Notes: generated from the sequence alone by a model not told the origin. 64,000 nt of DNA from Neolewinella litorea (GCF_004803465.1 NZ_SRSF01000002.1:558001-622000); one strand, 5' to 3'. Positions 43,601-53,113 are shown, counted from the stretch's first letter. Numbers and translations: made by a program.

Positions 43601-44152
43601 TTGCGCGGGAAACTCACCATGGACGGCTCCATCCACGGTCTGGTCGACGAGACCGATGGCAAGGTGGTCATGGACAGCACCTACGGCCACCTCCGCTACC
43701 GCCTTACCGACGCGGAACTGGCCGATTGGCCCATGCTTAATCAGATCGGTCGCAAGGCCCGGATGCAACACCGCTTTCGCCATCTCCACTTTGCCCCCCT
43801 CGAAGGGGAGATCCGCGTCGACGGTGGATTGGTTACCCTGCCGCGCATCGAGGTGCAATCTACCGGCTTTCAGGTCTTCCTCGAAGGCGACATCCACCCC
43901 ACCCGCGGGCCGGACTTGCTCATTTCCCTGCCCCTGCGCAACATCGGACGCGGCCTCCTTCCCTCCGCGCCCGACACCACCGGCTACGCCCTTTCCGGTT
44001 GGAAAGTATACCTCGTATACACCACCGGAAAGAACGGCGAGGTCAAGACCAAATTTCGCCTCGGCCGCCGCCGCTATTACAATCAGCGCGGCCGCCTGGA
44101 TGAACTGCGGGAATTGCGGCGGCAGTGGCGGGCGATCCGCCGCTCGCAGTAG
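40646..44152 (+). CDS. AsmA-family large envelope protein
   Basis: A 1168-residue protein with one N-terminal membrane helix (about residues 7-29, LLVFLGLTILVLAGLGIYL). The periplasmic part is long and beta-rich with alternating strands and repeated LxLxRLxL patterns. The AsmA C-terminal type domain (about 1040-1130) includes GEIRVDGGLVTLPRIEVQSTGFQVFLEGD. AsmA/TamB-type proteins span the envelope and are implicated in lipid transfer to the outer membrane. The C-terminus is basic. It is monocistronic as far as seen. Confidence 0.85.
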   Translation: MIKILIRGLLVFLGLTILVLAGLGIYLDDYLRSNDEKFLRQIAYPAGLDIVFRQVDLTAWSTFPLVSLSIDSLVVRDTVGTPDAPALLRLDRLEAEFSLASLFSDTLSLRRLDLYHGALYLASDSAGQFNAGTLLNEADQPEPPENRALGDPPQLAWDGVRVGLTDIDVTYLNPPRNKHIELCVDSLRTRAIRTDSGTVELTTQLATQVRALAFNTEKGAYLTDAPLSGTIAASFGPRAWTFPPTPLRIGTQDFTIGATIARTPGELSHISIANEAADFDLTHPLLNDKLREKLSEYHVTGRFPVHVDIATTLQRGSDPEVTVDFTLKGQRVRVKEYTFSDVFTRGKLVNRLEERLGGIPNSRKNMRVDLDSLYATYLGARISSPHALVAVFGGDARLHAPLHITGPARVVSDWLQNRDFFFNRGRFSLTTEINASLLSFEEIASTSEGRLHFRNLDVVYRPADVAFPFETITVTKEKGDVSFRLASSPMPTGFSFRLFGNINNLTPLLIDQPGAAITTDVALLAPRIDWTDFLGFFGQSGYFAADTSASAPPAASTTDQVRAMKTALTGLQRSFHPSIEARFDTVAYYDVLSVTDFATGLRFFGDTLVLERTTFDWADSDLAFGARLDLSRARETPFRLAAQAEHLDLNRMRPALTYFGVQVPGGLDSLPDDLSISFSHAGIIEDSLGIRPGTNTGEFRFDDGRNNLFSGSLAYTPGPGGLSSHLRLGGDPQIVNVLFGSRDFFFGTGRFSIDLCIDGNPTDLRSVLRDGELQLRIDSSRISYRPSDVFVPVEHFSVDVEGGNATYRMDLLTDSTRRAVELRGELTNLPAFVLPTAGETFRVRADATAATLHWADLRDFVQSDNEDTTSASDFDPQTLLSATGGIFRAFRPDLSLRVDTFWAGETTPLLGLHSGLRLVDSTELRLERSGFSLDDGRFEFDASYSLDDKLRSPFTAHWTTDTLALQHLVEQLRMMEVSLPDDIGLLRGKLTMDGSIHGLVDETDGKVVMDSTYGHLRYRLTDAELADWPMLNQIGRKARMQHRFRHLHFAPLEGEIRVDGGLVTLPRIEVQSTGFQVFLEGDIHPTRGPDLLISLPLRNIGRGLLPSAPDTTGYALSGWKVYLVYTTGKNGEVKTKFRLGRRRYYNQRGRLDELRELRRQWRAIRRSQ

Positions 44153-44599
44153 CCCTGAATTGTCGAGCCCTTCCAGGCCGAGTCAATGAAATACCGGCCC
44201 CCGGTAGATCACGGGGCCCTCCAAGCTTAGCCGACTATTTAAATCACGGCAACTACGCCCGGCCTCCCTGCCTGATGTGTCGGTGCTATGCGCACACGGC
44301 CCCACCCGTTTTCCTGCTCTTATGACCTTGTATAAGTGGTCCAGCCGCCCCGACCCGGGAGAAAAGTATTCTCGCCAACGAATTAAAGAGTCCTCTGCGC
44401 GCAGACCGCATGTTCATGACCAGCAACCGATTGTCGGATACCCAGGTTCTAGTCCCCGAATAAAGATGTATATACATTATTCTTCCAGTCACCCCATCCT
44501 TCTTATTTAATTTTTTCATTTCCCCATTACTAGTTACTTTCGTTAGGAATCACCCACTTAGTATTCAAGACCTTCTCAACAACTCAACTCAAACTGATC
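44153..44599. other. Long intergenic region before susC
   Basis: These 447 bases hold no convincing gene. The part from about 44460 to 44590 is AT-rich and T-tract-bearing and is where the SusC/SusD promoter would lie. No clear TAnnTTTG element was found. Confidence 0.45.
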
Positions 44600-47500
44600 A
44601 TGCGAATTCTACTCCCCCGCGGGGCGGGAGCCTACCTGTTATTGGTGGTCTCCATGCTGTGCGCCAATTTCCTCTCCGCCCAGGTTACCGGCACGGTAAT
44701 CGACGCAGACACCGGTGATCCGCTCATTGGTGCCTCCGTATTGATCAAGGGCACTACTTCCGGGGTTGTTACCGATTTGGACGGCAATTATTCCATCAAT
44801 GCCGAACCGGCCAGTACCCTGGTATTTAGTTACACCGGCTACCAGACTCAGGAAGTGCTCGTCGGAAACGAATCGGTGATAGACGTGACCATGACCTCGG
44901 GGGAGTTGCTGGAGGAAGTGGTGGTCACCGGCTATACCGCCCAGAGCAAGCGCGACATTACCGGAGCCGTTGCGACCGTGGATTCCGAAGAATTGCTGGC
45001 CGTACCCGCCACCACCTTTGCCCAACAGTTGCAGGGTCGCGCTTCCGGAGTGACGGTAGTGAACGACGCTACGCCCGGCGGGGAAGCGACCATCCGTATC
45101 CGGGGATACGGAACGGTGGGGAACAACAGTCCGCTCTATGTGATCGACGGCGTACCCACCCGTAACCAGAACAACCTGAACCCGAACGATATCGAGTCAC
45201 TGCAGGTACTCAAGGACGCCTCAGCCGCCTCCATCTACGGCTCACGGGCCGCCAACGGAGTAGTCATCATTACTACCAAGAAAGGTAAATTAGGCAAGCC
45301 CACCATCTCCTACAACACCTACTACGGCCTGCAGAACGCCGCCCAGGATGTGGAAGTACTTAACGCCGAGGAGCTGGGTCGGTACCTTTACCTGGCCGAT
45401 CTATACGCTGGCAAGGATCCTTCTCACGGACAGTACGACTTCGGTCCGAACGGCGAGGTATCCATCCCTAACTACGTATTTCCCAGTGGCGCCGAAACGG
45501 CCAACGAGGATGAATACGCCCTAACGCCGGGCAACATCAACGCCATCACGCGCTCCGCCGACACCTACTGGTGGGGGGAAGTGACCCGCTCGAATGCCCC
45601 CATTCAGAACCACCAGATTTCCGCTACCGGAGCCACGGAATTCGCGCGCTACGCCTTCAGCATGAACTACTTCGACCAGGAAGCCATCACCCGCTTCGTG
45701 GCCTACGAACGCATGTCGCTGCGTGCCAATACACAGTTCTCGGCCATCAGCGACCGGCTGCGCATCGGGGAGAACTTCACCGTATCCTTCGGCAACCGCA
45801 AGGGCGGCTTCAGCAACAACAACGAGCAGAACGCCGTCTCTGGCTCCTACAAGCACCACCCCCTGCTGCCCGTATACGACATCGCCGGCAACTTCGCCGG
45901 CAGTCGCGGGGCTAACCTCGGCAACAACTTTAACCCCTACGCCGTACTGGCCCGGGACCAAGACGACCGGAACTACAACCTGCGAGCCTTCGGTAACGTA
46001 TACGCGGAATTTGACCTTATCGAGAACCTGACTGCGAAGACGAGCTTTGGCCTGGACGCCAATACCAGCCGCAGCCGGAACATCGGTCGCCCCCAGCCCG
46101 AGTACGTAGAGGGCAACTTCATCAACAGCCTTAGCATCGGTGATTCGTACGAGTACGAATGGGTCTGGACCAACACCCTGGCCTACAGCAAGGAGCTTTC
46201 TTCCGAGCATCAGGTGTCCGGTCTGGCCGGTATCGAGGCCATCAGTGGCTTCGGAGAGTTCTCCAACGCCAGCCGCCAGCGCTTCCCCTCCGAAAACAAC
46301 GCAATCATCTCCTACCTGAACCTTGGTGACCTGACCACGGCCAGTAACAGTGGCGGTACCTTCAAGGATTTCTCGCTGTTCAGTGTCTTCGCCCAGGCGA
46401 ACTACTCCTTCCGCGACCGCTACCTGGTCCAGGTCATCGGCCGCTACGACCAGTCTTCGCGCTTCCTCACCGCCGACAACGCCGCCTTCTTCCCTTCCGT
46501 GAGCCTGGGTTGGCGTGTGTCCGACGAACCCTTCTTCGACGGACTCAGCGGCGTTTTCAGCGACCTTAAACTGCGGTACGGTTGGGGACAAACGGGTAAC
46601 CAGGAGATCGGCGACTACAACGGCTTCACCACCTACCGCTCCAACATCTTCAACGCCGGCTACCCCATCGACGGCAACCCGAGTTCCCCGGTCATCGGTT
46701 TCGATGCCTCCAGCTTTGGCAACCCCCTGGCGCAGTGGGAAACCACGACCTCCAACAACCTCGGTTTCGACGGCAGCATGTTCAACAGCCGCCTCGACGT
46801 AGAACTTGACCTCTGGACCCGCAGCACCACGGACGTTCTTCTACAAGTGCCCATCACCTTCAGTGCGGGAGACGCTTCTCCCCCCGCCTTCAACGTAGGT
46901 GAAGTATCCAACCGCGGTATCGACCTCGGACTGAACTGGACCGGCGGATCGGACAACTTCTACTACAGCATCGGCGGCAACTTCTCCACCTACCGCAATG
47001 AAGTAGTAGCCCTCAACGATGCGGATGCCCGGATCTTCGGCTACGGTTCGCGCGTACCCTCCATGACGGTCACCCAGGCCGGCTTCCCAATTTCCTCCTT
47101 CTTCGGCTTCCAGACCGACGGAATCTTCCAAAGTCAGGCCGAGGCCGATGCCCACCCGGAATACGGCAGCTATAACGCTCCCGGCAAGTTCCGCTTCGTA
47201 GACGTGAACAACGACGGAGTCATATCCGACGCCGACCGTACTATTATTGGCAACCCCCACCCGGACTTCACCTACGGCGTGAACCTGACCCTGGGATACG
47301 GCAATTTCGAACTGAACGTTTTCGGTAACGGGTCGCAAGGCAACGATGTCTTTAACTACACCCGCTTCTTCGCTGACTTCAACACCTTCCAGGGTAACCG
47401 CTCGCGCCGGGCACTGTACGATGCCTGGCAGCCTACCAACCCCACCGCCCCCCGTGAGCAGTGGGTTGCCGCCAACCCCGGCGCCACCTCACCCATCATG

Positions 47501-47794
47501 GACGCCAACGACCAGATCAGCAGCCAGGTATCGGATTACCTTATTGAGGACGGTAGCTTCTTCCGCATCCGCAACATCCAGCTCACTTACACCCTTCCGG
47601 GCAGTCTGGGCTCGCGGCTCGGTCTTTCGAACGCCCAGGTGTACCTGCAGGGACAGAACATGATCACCATCACCAAATACAATGGCCTTAACCCGGAAAT
47701 TCAGTCCAACACCGATACGACGCTAGGATTCGACGGCGGCTACATGCCGGTTTCGAGAACCCTGCTCTTCGGACTGAACATCAGTTTCCAATAA
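44600..47794 (+). CDS. susC: SusC/RagA-type TonB-linked outer-membrane protein
   Basis: A 1064-residue protein with signal peptide (ending FLSAQ). It has the carboxypeptidase-regulatory-like domain (about 30-105, VTGTVIDADTGDPLIGASV and GYQTQEVLVG), the SusC-type sequence ELLEEVVVTGYTAQSKRDITG, a TonB plug (about 130-235, IRGYGTVGNNSPLYVIDGVPT and GSRAANGVVIITTKKG) and a beta-barrel ending in LLFGLNISFQ. With the lipoprotein downstream it forms a nutrient uptake pair. No glycoside hydrolase or sulfatase is adjacent, so the substrate (glycan or peptide) is unknown. Confidence 0.95.
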   Translation: MRILLPRGAGAYLLLVVSMLCANFLSAQVTGTVIDADTGDPLIGASVLIKGTTSGVVTDLDGNYSINAEPASTLVFSYTGYQTQEVLVGNESVIDVTMTSGELLEEVVVTGYTAQSKRDITGAVATVDSEELLAVPATTFAQQLQGRASGVTVVNDATPGGEATIRIRGYGTVGNNSPLYVIDGVPTRNQNNLNPNDIESLQVLKDASAASIYGSRAANGVVIITTKKGKLGKPTISYNTYYGLQNAAQDVEVLNAEELGRYLYLADLYAGKDPSHGQYDFGPNGEVSIPNYVFPSGAETANEDEYALTPGNINAITRSADTYWWGEVTRSNAPIQNHQISATGATEFARYAFSMNYFDQEAITRFVAYERMSLRANTQFSAISDRLRIGENFTVSFGNRKGGFSNNNEQNAVSGSYKHHPLLPVYDIAGNFAGSRGANLGNNFNPYAVLARDQDDRNYNLRAFGNVYAEFDLIENLTAKTSFGLDANTSRSRNIGRPQPEYVEGNFINSLSIGDSYEYEWVWTNTLAYSKELSSEHQVSGLAGIEAISGFGEFSNASRQRFPSENNAIISYLNLGDLTTASNSGGTFKDFSLFSVFAQANYSFRDRYLVQVIGRYDQSSRFLTADNAAFFPSVSLGWRVSDEPFFDGLSGVFSDLKLRYGWGQTGNQEIGDYNGFTTYRSNIFNAGYPIDGNPSSPVIGFDASSFGNPLAQWETTTSNNLGFDGSMFNSRLDVELDLWTRSTTDVLLQVPITFSAGDASPPAFNVGEVSNRGIDLGLNWTGGSDNFYYSIGGNFSTYRNEVVALNDADARIFGYGSRVPSMTVTQAGFPISSFFGFQTDGIFQSQAEADAHPEYGSYNAPGKFRFVDVNNDGVISDADRTIIGNPHPDFTYGVNLTLGYGNFELNVFGNGSQGNDVFNYTRFFADFNTFQGNRSRRALYDAWQPTNPTAPREQWVAANPGATSPIMDANDQISSQVSDYLIEDGSFFRIRNIQLTYTLPGSLGSRLGLSNAQVYLQGQNMITITKYNGLNPEIQSNTDTTLGFDGGYMPVSRTLLFGLNISFQ

Positions 47795-47866
47795 GTCTAC
47801 CCCTCTCGTTCGGGCATTTTCAATAATGCCCTGAGCAAACTAACCCACGATATAAACGCAATAAAA

Positions 47867-49609
47867 ATGAATAGCTTCCGCGTAATAATTCCCCTGCTGG
47901 CGCTGGCCACGGTCTTATGGAACTGTAGCGAAGAGTTTCTGGAAAGAACGCCACAGGGACAGATCAGTACCGCCTCCACCCAAACTCCCGAAGGGGTGGA
48001 AAGCCTCTTGATCGGTGCCTACGCCATGGTTGATGGCACGGGACTCGATGGCCAGGCTCCCTGGAATAATGATATCACCAACTGGGTTTTCGGTGGTATC
48101 GCCTCCGACGATGCACTGAAAGGTACCGATGCCGGCGACCAGCCCGAGCAATCCTTTATTGAACGCTACGAGTTTAACTCTTTCAATGGCCACATCCGCA
48201 ACAAGTGGCGGGGTGTGTACAAAGGCGTGGCCCGGACCAACGACGTTATCACCACTGCCCGCAACGTTGAAGGGTTGACCGAGGAACGCCGCGCGCAAAT
48301 CATCGCCGAGGCCCGGTTCCTACGCGGCATCTTTCACTTCGAGGCCCAAAAGATGTGGCGCTTCCCGATCTACGTCGGTGACGACGTGTACGACATTAAT
48401 GACGTAGAATCGACCAAGGTCCCTAATGACGGCAAAATCTGGGAAGAAATCGAGGCGGATTTCAAGGCTGCCGCCGATGTTCTGCCGGACAACCAGGCAC
48501 AAGTAGGCCGGCCCACCAGCTGGGCGGCCAAGGCCTTCCTCGCCAAAGCCAAGATGTACCAGGGTTGGGACGACAGCGGCAATGCCGTCATCGGTAAACT
48601 GCAGGAAGCCAAGCCCCTGCTCGAAGAGATCATCAACAGCGGTCGCTACCGCCTCACCCCCCAGTTCTCCCACAACTTCCTGGTGGAAACCCGGAACAAC
48701 GAAGAGTCCATCTGGGAAGTACAGTACGCAGTGAGCAGTGCAACCGGTGATGCCGCCACCCAGGGTGTCGGTCTGGCGCACCCCTACATCGCTCCCTGGG
48801 GCTGCTGTGGCTTCTACCAGGCTTCGCAGAACCTCGTTAACGCTTTCCGCACGGACGACGAAGGATTACCATTCCTGGAAACCTTCGACTCGGAAGACGT
48901 TACCCACGAAACCGAGTACACCGACCCGCTTGATCCCCGACTCGACCACACCGTGGGCCGCCCGGGTATCCTGTATAAAAACTTCCAGATCCACCAGACC
49001 GACTTCATCCGCGACCTGTCCTACGCCGGTCCCTTCTCTTCCATGAAGCACGTGGCCGAGCCGGAAGGCTTCGGAGTCACCGGCTGGGGTAACCTCTCGG
49101 CCAACAACTACCGTATCATGCGCTACGGTATGATCCTGCTCTGGCTGGCCGAAGTGGAAGTCGAATTGGGCAACCTGGAACGCGCCCGCGAACTGGTCAA
49201 TCAGATCCGGGAGCGCGCCGGCAACTCGGAAGACTTTGTTCCCAAGGTGATCCAGGGGGCCAACAGCCGCCAGGAGTACAGCTTCGTTGACGGCGAGGTT
49301 GCTGCCAACTATAAGGTCGACACCTACGACGAGCCGTGGACCGATCAGGACATGGCCCGTCAGGCCGTCCGCTTCGAAACCCGCCTCGAGTTCGCCATGG
49401 AAGGCCATCGCTTCTTCGACCTGCAGCGCTGGGGCGTACAGTCGGAAGTACTCAACGCCTACCTCGACAGCGAGGAAGAGCATCGGGTATACCTCCGCGG
49501 CGTAACCTTCGAGGCACCCCAGGACCAGTACTACCCCATCCCCACCGAGGCCATCGACCGCTCGATCCTCAACGGAGAACCGACGATCACCCAGGATCCG
49601 AATTACTAG
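47867..49609 (+). CDS. susD: RagB/SusD-family nutrient-binding lipoprotein
   Basis: A 580-residue product with a lipoprotein signal (lipobox VLWNC). Features of the family are FLERTPQGQIS after the signal, early TPR-like helices (EERRAQIIAEARFLRGIFHFEAQKMW), and near the end LEFAMEGHRFFDLQRWG and YYPIPTEAIDRS. It is 72 bases after susC and followed by a strong terminator at 49683, so the two form an operon. It caps the SusC barrel and captures substrate at the cell surface. Confidence 0.95.
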   Translation: MNSFRVIIPLLALATVLWNCSEEFLERTPQGQISTASTQTPEGVESLLIGAYAMVDGTGLDGQAPWNNDITNWVFGGIASDDALKGTDAGDQPEQSFIERYEFNSFNGHIRNKWRGVYKGVARTNDVITTARNVEGLTEERRAQIIAEARFLRGIFHFEAQKMWRFPIYVGDDVYDINDVESTKVPNDGKIWEEIEADFKAAADVLPDNQAQVGRPTSWAAKAFLAKAKMYQGWDDSGNAVIGKLQEAKPLLEEIINSGRYRLTPQFSHNFLVETRNNEESIWEVQYAVSSATGDAATQGVGLAHPYIAPWGCCGFYQASQNLVNAFRTDDEGLPFLETFDSEDVTHETEYTDPLDPRLDHTVGRPGILYKNFQIHQTDFIRDLSYAGPFSSMKHVAEPEGFGVTGWGNLSANNYRIMRYGMILLWLAEVEVELGNLERARELVNQIRERAGNSEDFVPKVIQGANSRQEYSFVDGEVAANYKVDTYDEPWTDQDMARQAVRFETRLEFAMEGHRFFDLQRWGVQSEVLNAYLDSEEEHRVYLRGVTFEAPQDQYYPIPTEAIDRSILNGEPTITQDPNY

Positions 49610-49629
49610 CACTAACCGGACCCTCGCTG

Positions 49630-49935
49630 GTTGACTACCGTCGATGAAGTGAGGTCCGCTGAATAATTACCCAAAACTGGCAGGCCCGTGACGAGATACG
49701 TCGCGGGCCTTTTCTTTTTTACCCGGCAATAGCTGGACGATCCAGACCGGGTTCTCGCCAGACAACTATCGTCAACGCAGAGAGGCCCTCCAGTTCAGCG
49801 AGGTCCAGACCATTGCTCAAAACTGGCAGCCCCGTGAAGCGCGGGCTCTACTCTATTCTATCCGGCATCAGCAGGACAATCTGGACCGGACACTCCCCGA
49901 ACGACTATCGTCGACGCAGCGAGATCCCGCGCCAC
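49630..49935. repeat. Degenerate three-unit repeat after susD
   Basis: Segments like ACTATCGTCAACGCAGAGAG recur near 49633, 49766 and 49904 (period about 135-140). The following segment AAAACTGGCAG-CCCGTGA occurs twice, near 49673 and 49818. The first copy forms the susD terminator; the second has lost its hairpin symmetry. Confidence 0.5.
49683..49720 (+). terminator. Terminator of the susC-susD operon
   Basis: An 11-bp stem with one G-U pair (GGCCCGTGACG at 49683-49693 with CGTCGCGGGCC at 49699-49709) is followed by a T tract broken by one C (49710-49720). Confidence 0.85.
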
Positions 49936-49949
49936 GGCAATTTCCGAAC

Positions 49950-49980
49950 AAAAAAACCCGCGGCGCAAACGCGCCGCGGG
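49950..49980 (-). terminator. Terminator of the nrd operon
   Basis: A perfect 10-bp stem (CCCGCGGCGC at 49957-49966 with GCGCCGCGGG at 49971-49980) is followed on the minus strand by an uninterrupted T run (49956 to 49950). It lies 31 bases past the nrdA stop. Confidence 0.9.
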
Positions 49981-50011
49981 CCAATGAATGTGGGATTGGG
50001 GAAAATAAATC

Positions 50012-52510
50012 TTAGGCGGAGCAGGCCACACAGTCCGGGTCGTCAAGACTGCACGTCTTGCCGACCTGGGCGGTCTGCTCGGCGCTGAGCTCCTCAAAAC
50101 CTCCGGCCGAAACCGCGGTGGCCGTACCGCTATCCTGCCGGGGCTGGGGCACGCCGCCGGTCATCTTCGCGGGGGCGGATGACTCGCTGCGTGCTCCCTG
50201 CTTGACCTGTCCGTCGCCGTCGTCGCTTTGCTTGACCAGCTGGTCCTTGTCGACAGTGAACTTGATGGCGTCGCGGGCGGCTTTCGTGCGCAGGTAGTAC
50301 ATGCCGGTCTTCAGGCCCTTTTGCCAGGCATAGAAGTGCATGCTGGAGAGCTTGCCGAAGTTCACGTTCTCGACGAAGAGGTTCATCGACTGGCTCTGGC
50401 AAACGAAAGCGCCACGGTCGGCGGCCATGTCAATGACGATCTTCTGGCTGATCTCCCAGACCGTCTTGTAGAGGTCACGCAGGTACTGTGGTACATCGTC
50501 GAAGTCCTGGATGGAGCCGTTGCTCTGCATGAGGCGGTTGCGCATGCCGTTGTTCCACAGCCCAAGGCCGATAAGGTCGTGTAGCAGGTGCTTATTGACC
50601 ACCACGAACTCGCCCGAGAGCGTACGACGGGTGTACATATTGGAGCTGTAGGGCTCGAAGCACTCGTTGTTTCCGAGGATCTGGCTGGTGCTGGCCGTGG
50701 GCATGGGGGCCACGAGCAGACTGTTCCGCATGCCGTACTTGGCGAGGTCCTGCTTCAGGCCGGCCCAGTCCCAACGGTCGGAGGGCGTAACGCCCCAGAG
50801 GTCAAACTGCAGTTCACCTTTGCTGGCCGGACTGCCGGGGTAGCTCTCGTAGTGGCCATCTTTCTTCGCCAGGGCGATCGATTCGGTACAGGCGGCAAAG
50901 TAGATCGCCTCGAAAATGTCCTTGTTCAACTGCCGGGCCTCGTCGCTGTCGAAGGGCATGCGCAGCATAATGAAGGCGTCGGCCAACCCTTGTACGCCCA
51001 GCCCGATGGGGCGGTGGCGCATGTTAGAGTTGCGGGCCTCCTCGATCGGGTAATAGTTGCGGTCGATGACCTTGTTCAGGTTGCGCGTCACTACGCGGGT
51101 CACCTCCACCAGCTTGTCGAGATCGTATTCCCGGGTTTCCTCGTTCACGTACTTGGGCAGGGCCAGACTGGCGAGGTTACAGACGGCTACTTCGTCCGGA
51201 CTGGTGTACTCCATGATCTCCGTACAGAGGTTGGAGCTGCGGATGGTGCCGAGGTTCTGCTGGTTCGATTTGCGGTTGGCGGCGTCCTTATAGAGGATAT
51301 AGGGGGTGCCGGTTTCGATCTGGCTGTCGAGTACCGCGAACCACAGCTCCTGCGCCTTGACGACCTTGCGGGCACGGCCTTCCTGCTCGTACTGGTGGTA
51401 CAGGGCCTCGAACTCACCGCTGTGGGCGTCGCACAGGCCGGGGGCCTCATTGGGGTCAAAGAGACTCCACTCACCGTCCTCCTTCACGCGCTGCATGAAG
51501 AGGTCGTTGACCCAGAGGGCGTAGAAAAGATCGCGGGCGCGCATTTCTTCCTTGCCGTGGTTCTTTTTCAGTTCGAGGAACTCGAAGATGTCGGCGTGCC
51601 AGGGTTCCAGGTAGACCGCGAAGGCGCCTTTACGCTTGCCGCCGCCCTGGTCCACGTAGCGGGCCGTATCGTTGAACACCTTCAGCATCGGCACAATACC
51701 GTTGGAAGTGCCGCCGGTGCCCTTGATGTAGCTGCCCGTGGCGCGGATGTTGTGGATGCTCAGTCCGATCCCGCCGGCGCTCTGGCTGATGCGGGCGCAG
51801 CGCCGGAGCGTCTCGAAGATCCCCTCGATGGAGTCATCCGTCATGGTCAGCAGGAAGCAGGAGCTCATCTGCGGTTTCGGCGTTCCGGAGTTGAAGAGCG
51901 TAGGCGTGGCGTGGATGAACCACTTCTCACTCATCAGTTGGTAGGTCTGGATGGCGCTTTCGATATCGTCCTGGTGGATGCCCACGGCGACACGCATCAG
52001 CATGTGCTGGGGGCGTTCGACCACGGCCCCGTCGCGGCGCATCAGGTAGCTGCGCTCCAGGGTTTTGTAGCCGAAGTAGTCGAACTCGAAGTCGCGGTCG
52101 TAGATGATGGCCGCATCCAGGGTGGTGGCGTTGTCGCGGATCACCTGCATGGTATCGTCGCCGATCAGCCCTGCGGGGTCGCCGGTCTTGGGGTCAACGT
52201 AGTTGTACAGCCCCTCCATGGTGGCGCTGAACGACTTGTCCGTTTCCTTGTGCAGGTTGCTGATGGCAATGCGGGCCGCCAGCTGGGCGTAGTCCGGGTG
52301 GACGGTCGACATTGAAGCGGCGGTCTCTGCGGCCAGGTTGTCCAGCTCTACGGTGGTGACGCCGTCGTACAGGCCCTGGATCACCTTTTTTGAGACAGTG
52401 ATGTGGTCGACAAAGTTCTCGTCCAGTCCGTAGCACAGCTTCTTGATGCGGGCGGTGATCTTGTCGAAGGAGACGTCTTCTCGACGTCCTGAGCGTTTTA
52501 TTACTTGCAT
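50012..52510 (-). CDS. nrdA: Ribonucleoside-diphosphate reductase, alpha subunit (class I)
   Basis: An 832-residue catalytic subunit that reduces ribonucleotides to deoxyribonucleotides. The N-terminal ATP-cone allosteric domain starts [20 protein letters not shown]. The catalytic core shows [21 protein letters not shown] (active-site cysteine in the SSCF motif) and the finger-loop region with NLCTEI. Late [20 protein letters not shown] is a family signature. The C-terminal tail [13 protein letters not shown] carries redox-active cysteines that accept electrons from thioredoxin or glutaredoxin. It is third in the order nrdB, four-helix-bundle gene, nrdA. Confidence 0.96.
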   Translation of the reverse strand: MQVIKRSGRREDVSFDKITARIKKLCYGLDENFVDHITVSKKVIQGLYDGVTTVELDNLAAETAASMSTVHPDYAQLAARIAISNLHKETDKSFSATMEGLYNYVDPKTGDPAGLIGDDTMQVIRDNATTLDAAIIYDRDFEFDYFGYKTLERSYLMRRDGAVVERPQHMLMRVAVGIHQDDIESAIQTYQLMSEKWFIHATPTLFNSGTPKPQMSSCFLLTMTDDSIEGIFETLRRCARISQSAGGIGLSIHNIRATGSYIKGTGGTSNGIVPMLKVFNDTARYVDQGGGKRKGAFAVYLEPWHADIFEFLELKKNHGKEEMRARDLFYALWVNDLFMQRVKEDGEWSLFDPNEAPGLCDAHSGEFEALYHQYEQEGRARKVVKAQELWFAVLDSQIETGTPYILYKDAANRKSNQQNLGTIRSSNLCTEIMEYTSPDEVAVCNLASLALPKYVNEETREYDLDKLVEVTRVVTRNLNKVIDRNYYPIEEARNSNMRHRPIGLGVQGLADAFIMLRMPFDSDEARQLNKDIFEAIYFAACTESIALAKKDGHYESYPGSPASKGELQFDLWGVTPSDRWDWAGLKQDLAKYGMRNSLLVAPMPTASTSQILGNNECFEPYSSNMYTRRTLSGEFVVVNKHLLHDLIGLGLWNNGMRNRLMQSNGSIQDFDDVPQYLRDLYKTVWEISQKIVIDMAADRGAFVCQSQSMNLFVENVNFGKLSSMHFYAWQKGLKTGMYYLRTKAARDAIKFTVDKDQLVKQSDDGDGQVKQGARSESSAPAKMTGGVPQPRQDSGTATAVSAGGFEELSAEQTAQVGKTCSLDDPDCVACSA

Positions 52511-52523
52511 GGCGATTAATTTT

Positions 52524-52595
52524 GATATGCGATTTGCGATTCTCGATTCTCGATAGGCGATTTGGCTGCCGCACGGCTCTGCTCACTGCGTTCGT
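52524..52595 (+). repeat. Left inverted-repeat arm of the nrd element
   Basis: It pairs with 53042-53113. The longest identical blocks are 17 bases each (GATTCTCGATTCTCGAT at 52538-52554 and GATTTGGCTGCCGCACG at 52559-52575). Confidence 0.8.
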
Positions 52596-52626
52596 GCCGC
52601 CCTATCTACTCGCTTCGCTCGCAAAT

Positions 52627-53010
52627 TCAGTTCTTGGTTTGGTTAATGCGATCGTCCATGGTGCGAACCGTGCGGACGAAAATGCTGATAAGTTGGTTGT
52701 TTTCATCCAGAAGAGCCGCTAGCCGGTCGGCGGCGTACAATTCGGACTGCTGAATGATTTTCAGGTTGATATGTGTTTCTCTGAGTTCCTTCAGGGCCAA
52801 GCTGCATTTGTGGCGAAAGTCCTTGTCGGACTCCGCCGCACGAGCTTCTCCGTACAGCAGGGCGGGTGCACTGCCCGAGCGGAGAATTTGCTTGCCGAAA
52901 TGCGCTCCGGCGAAACTGCTGGGTAGGTTAGCGGAGAGCCGGACAATCCGTACTGCAAAGTCAATGAGCCGTTGCTCCAGCTGGGCAGACTGCGATTGCG
53001 AGGATTTCAC
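52627..53010 (-). CDS. Four-helix-bundle protein (23S rRNA intervening-sequence protein family)
   Basis: A 127-residue product if translation starts at GTG 53010 (VKSSQSQSAQLEQRL), which matches the usual start of the family; an ATG at 53058 inside the right repeat arm would add 16 atypical residues. Family landmarks are LEQRLIDFAVRIVRLSANLP, the ILRSGSAPALLYGEARAAES motif region, LKELRETHINLKII and LLDENNQLISIF. These proteins form pentameric helical bundles and are typically encoded in rRNA intervening sequences or as isolated genes. The molecular function is uncertain. Confidence 0.85.
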   Translation of the reverse strand: MKSSQSQSAQLEQRLIDFAVRIVRLSANLPSSFAGAHFGKQILRSGSAPALLYGEARAAESDKDFRHKCSLALKELRETHINLKIIQQSELYAADRLAALLDENNQLISIFVRTVRTMDDRINQTKN

Positions 53011-53041
53011 GTTATGCAGATATAGCAGTCGGCGGTTCAAG

Positions 53042-53113
53042 ACGAGCGCAGCGAGCATTCTCGTGCGGCAGCCAAATCAAGAATCGAGAATCGAGAATCA
53101 CATATCGCATACC
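53042..53113 (-). repeat. Right inverted-repeat arm of the nrd element
   Basis: It is complementary to 52524-52595 and ends immediately before the nrdB stop codon at 53114-53116. It includes the alternative ATG 53058 of the four-helix-bundle gene. Confidence 0.8.

Larger units (their letters stand above)
52524..53113 (-). mobile_element. IVS-like element (four-helix-bundle gene between inverted repeats) in the nrd operon
   Basis: Two arms of 72 bases, 52524-52595 and 53042-53113, are inverted copies with 59 of 72 positions identical by eye, sharing for example TGATTCTCGATTCTCGAT-like and GATTTGGCTGCCGCACG blocks. They enclose a four-helix-bundle (TIGR02436-like) gene. The right arm ends at the base before the nrdB stop codon, and the left arm ends 13 bases before the nrdA ATG, so the element fills the intergenic space. 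The layout resembles intervening sequences of 23S rRNA genes, which carry this family between paired arms, but here it lies in a protein-coding operon. Confidence 0.75.

Noticed and set aside
44286-44519. 77-codon minus-strand frame upstream of susC
   Set aside because: It lies in the presumed promoter region, has no similarity that I recognise and no supporting start signal.
44600-49609. Complete polysaccharide-utilisation locus around susC-susD
   Set aside because: Neighbours are an AsmA-like gene and nrd genes; no glycoside hydrolase, lyase, sulfatase or dedicated regulator is adjacent.
50588-52315. 575-codon open frame opposite nrdA
   Set aside because: nrdA is unambiguous; the opposite frame is a GC-rich artefact.
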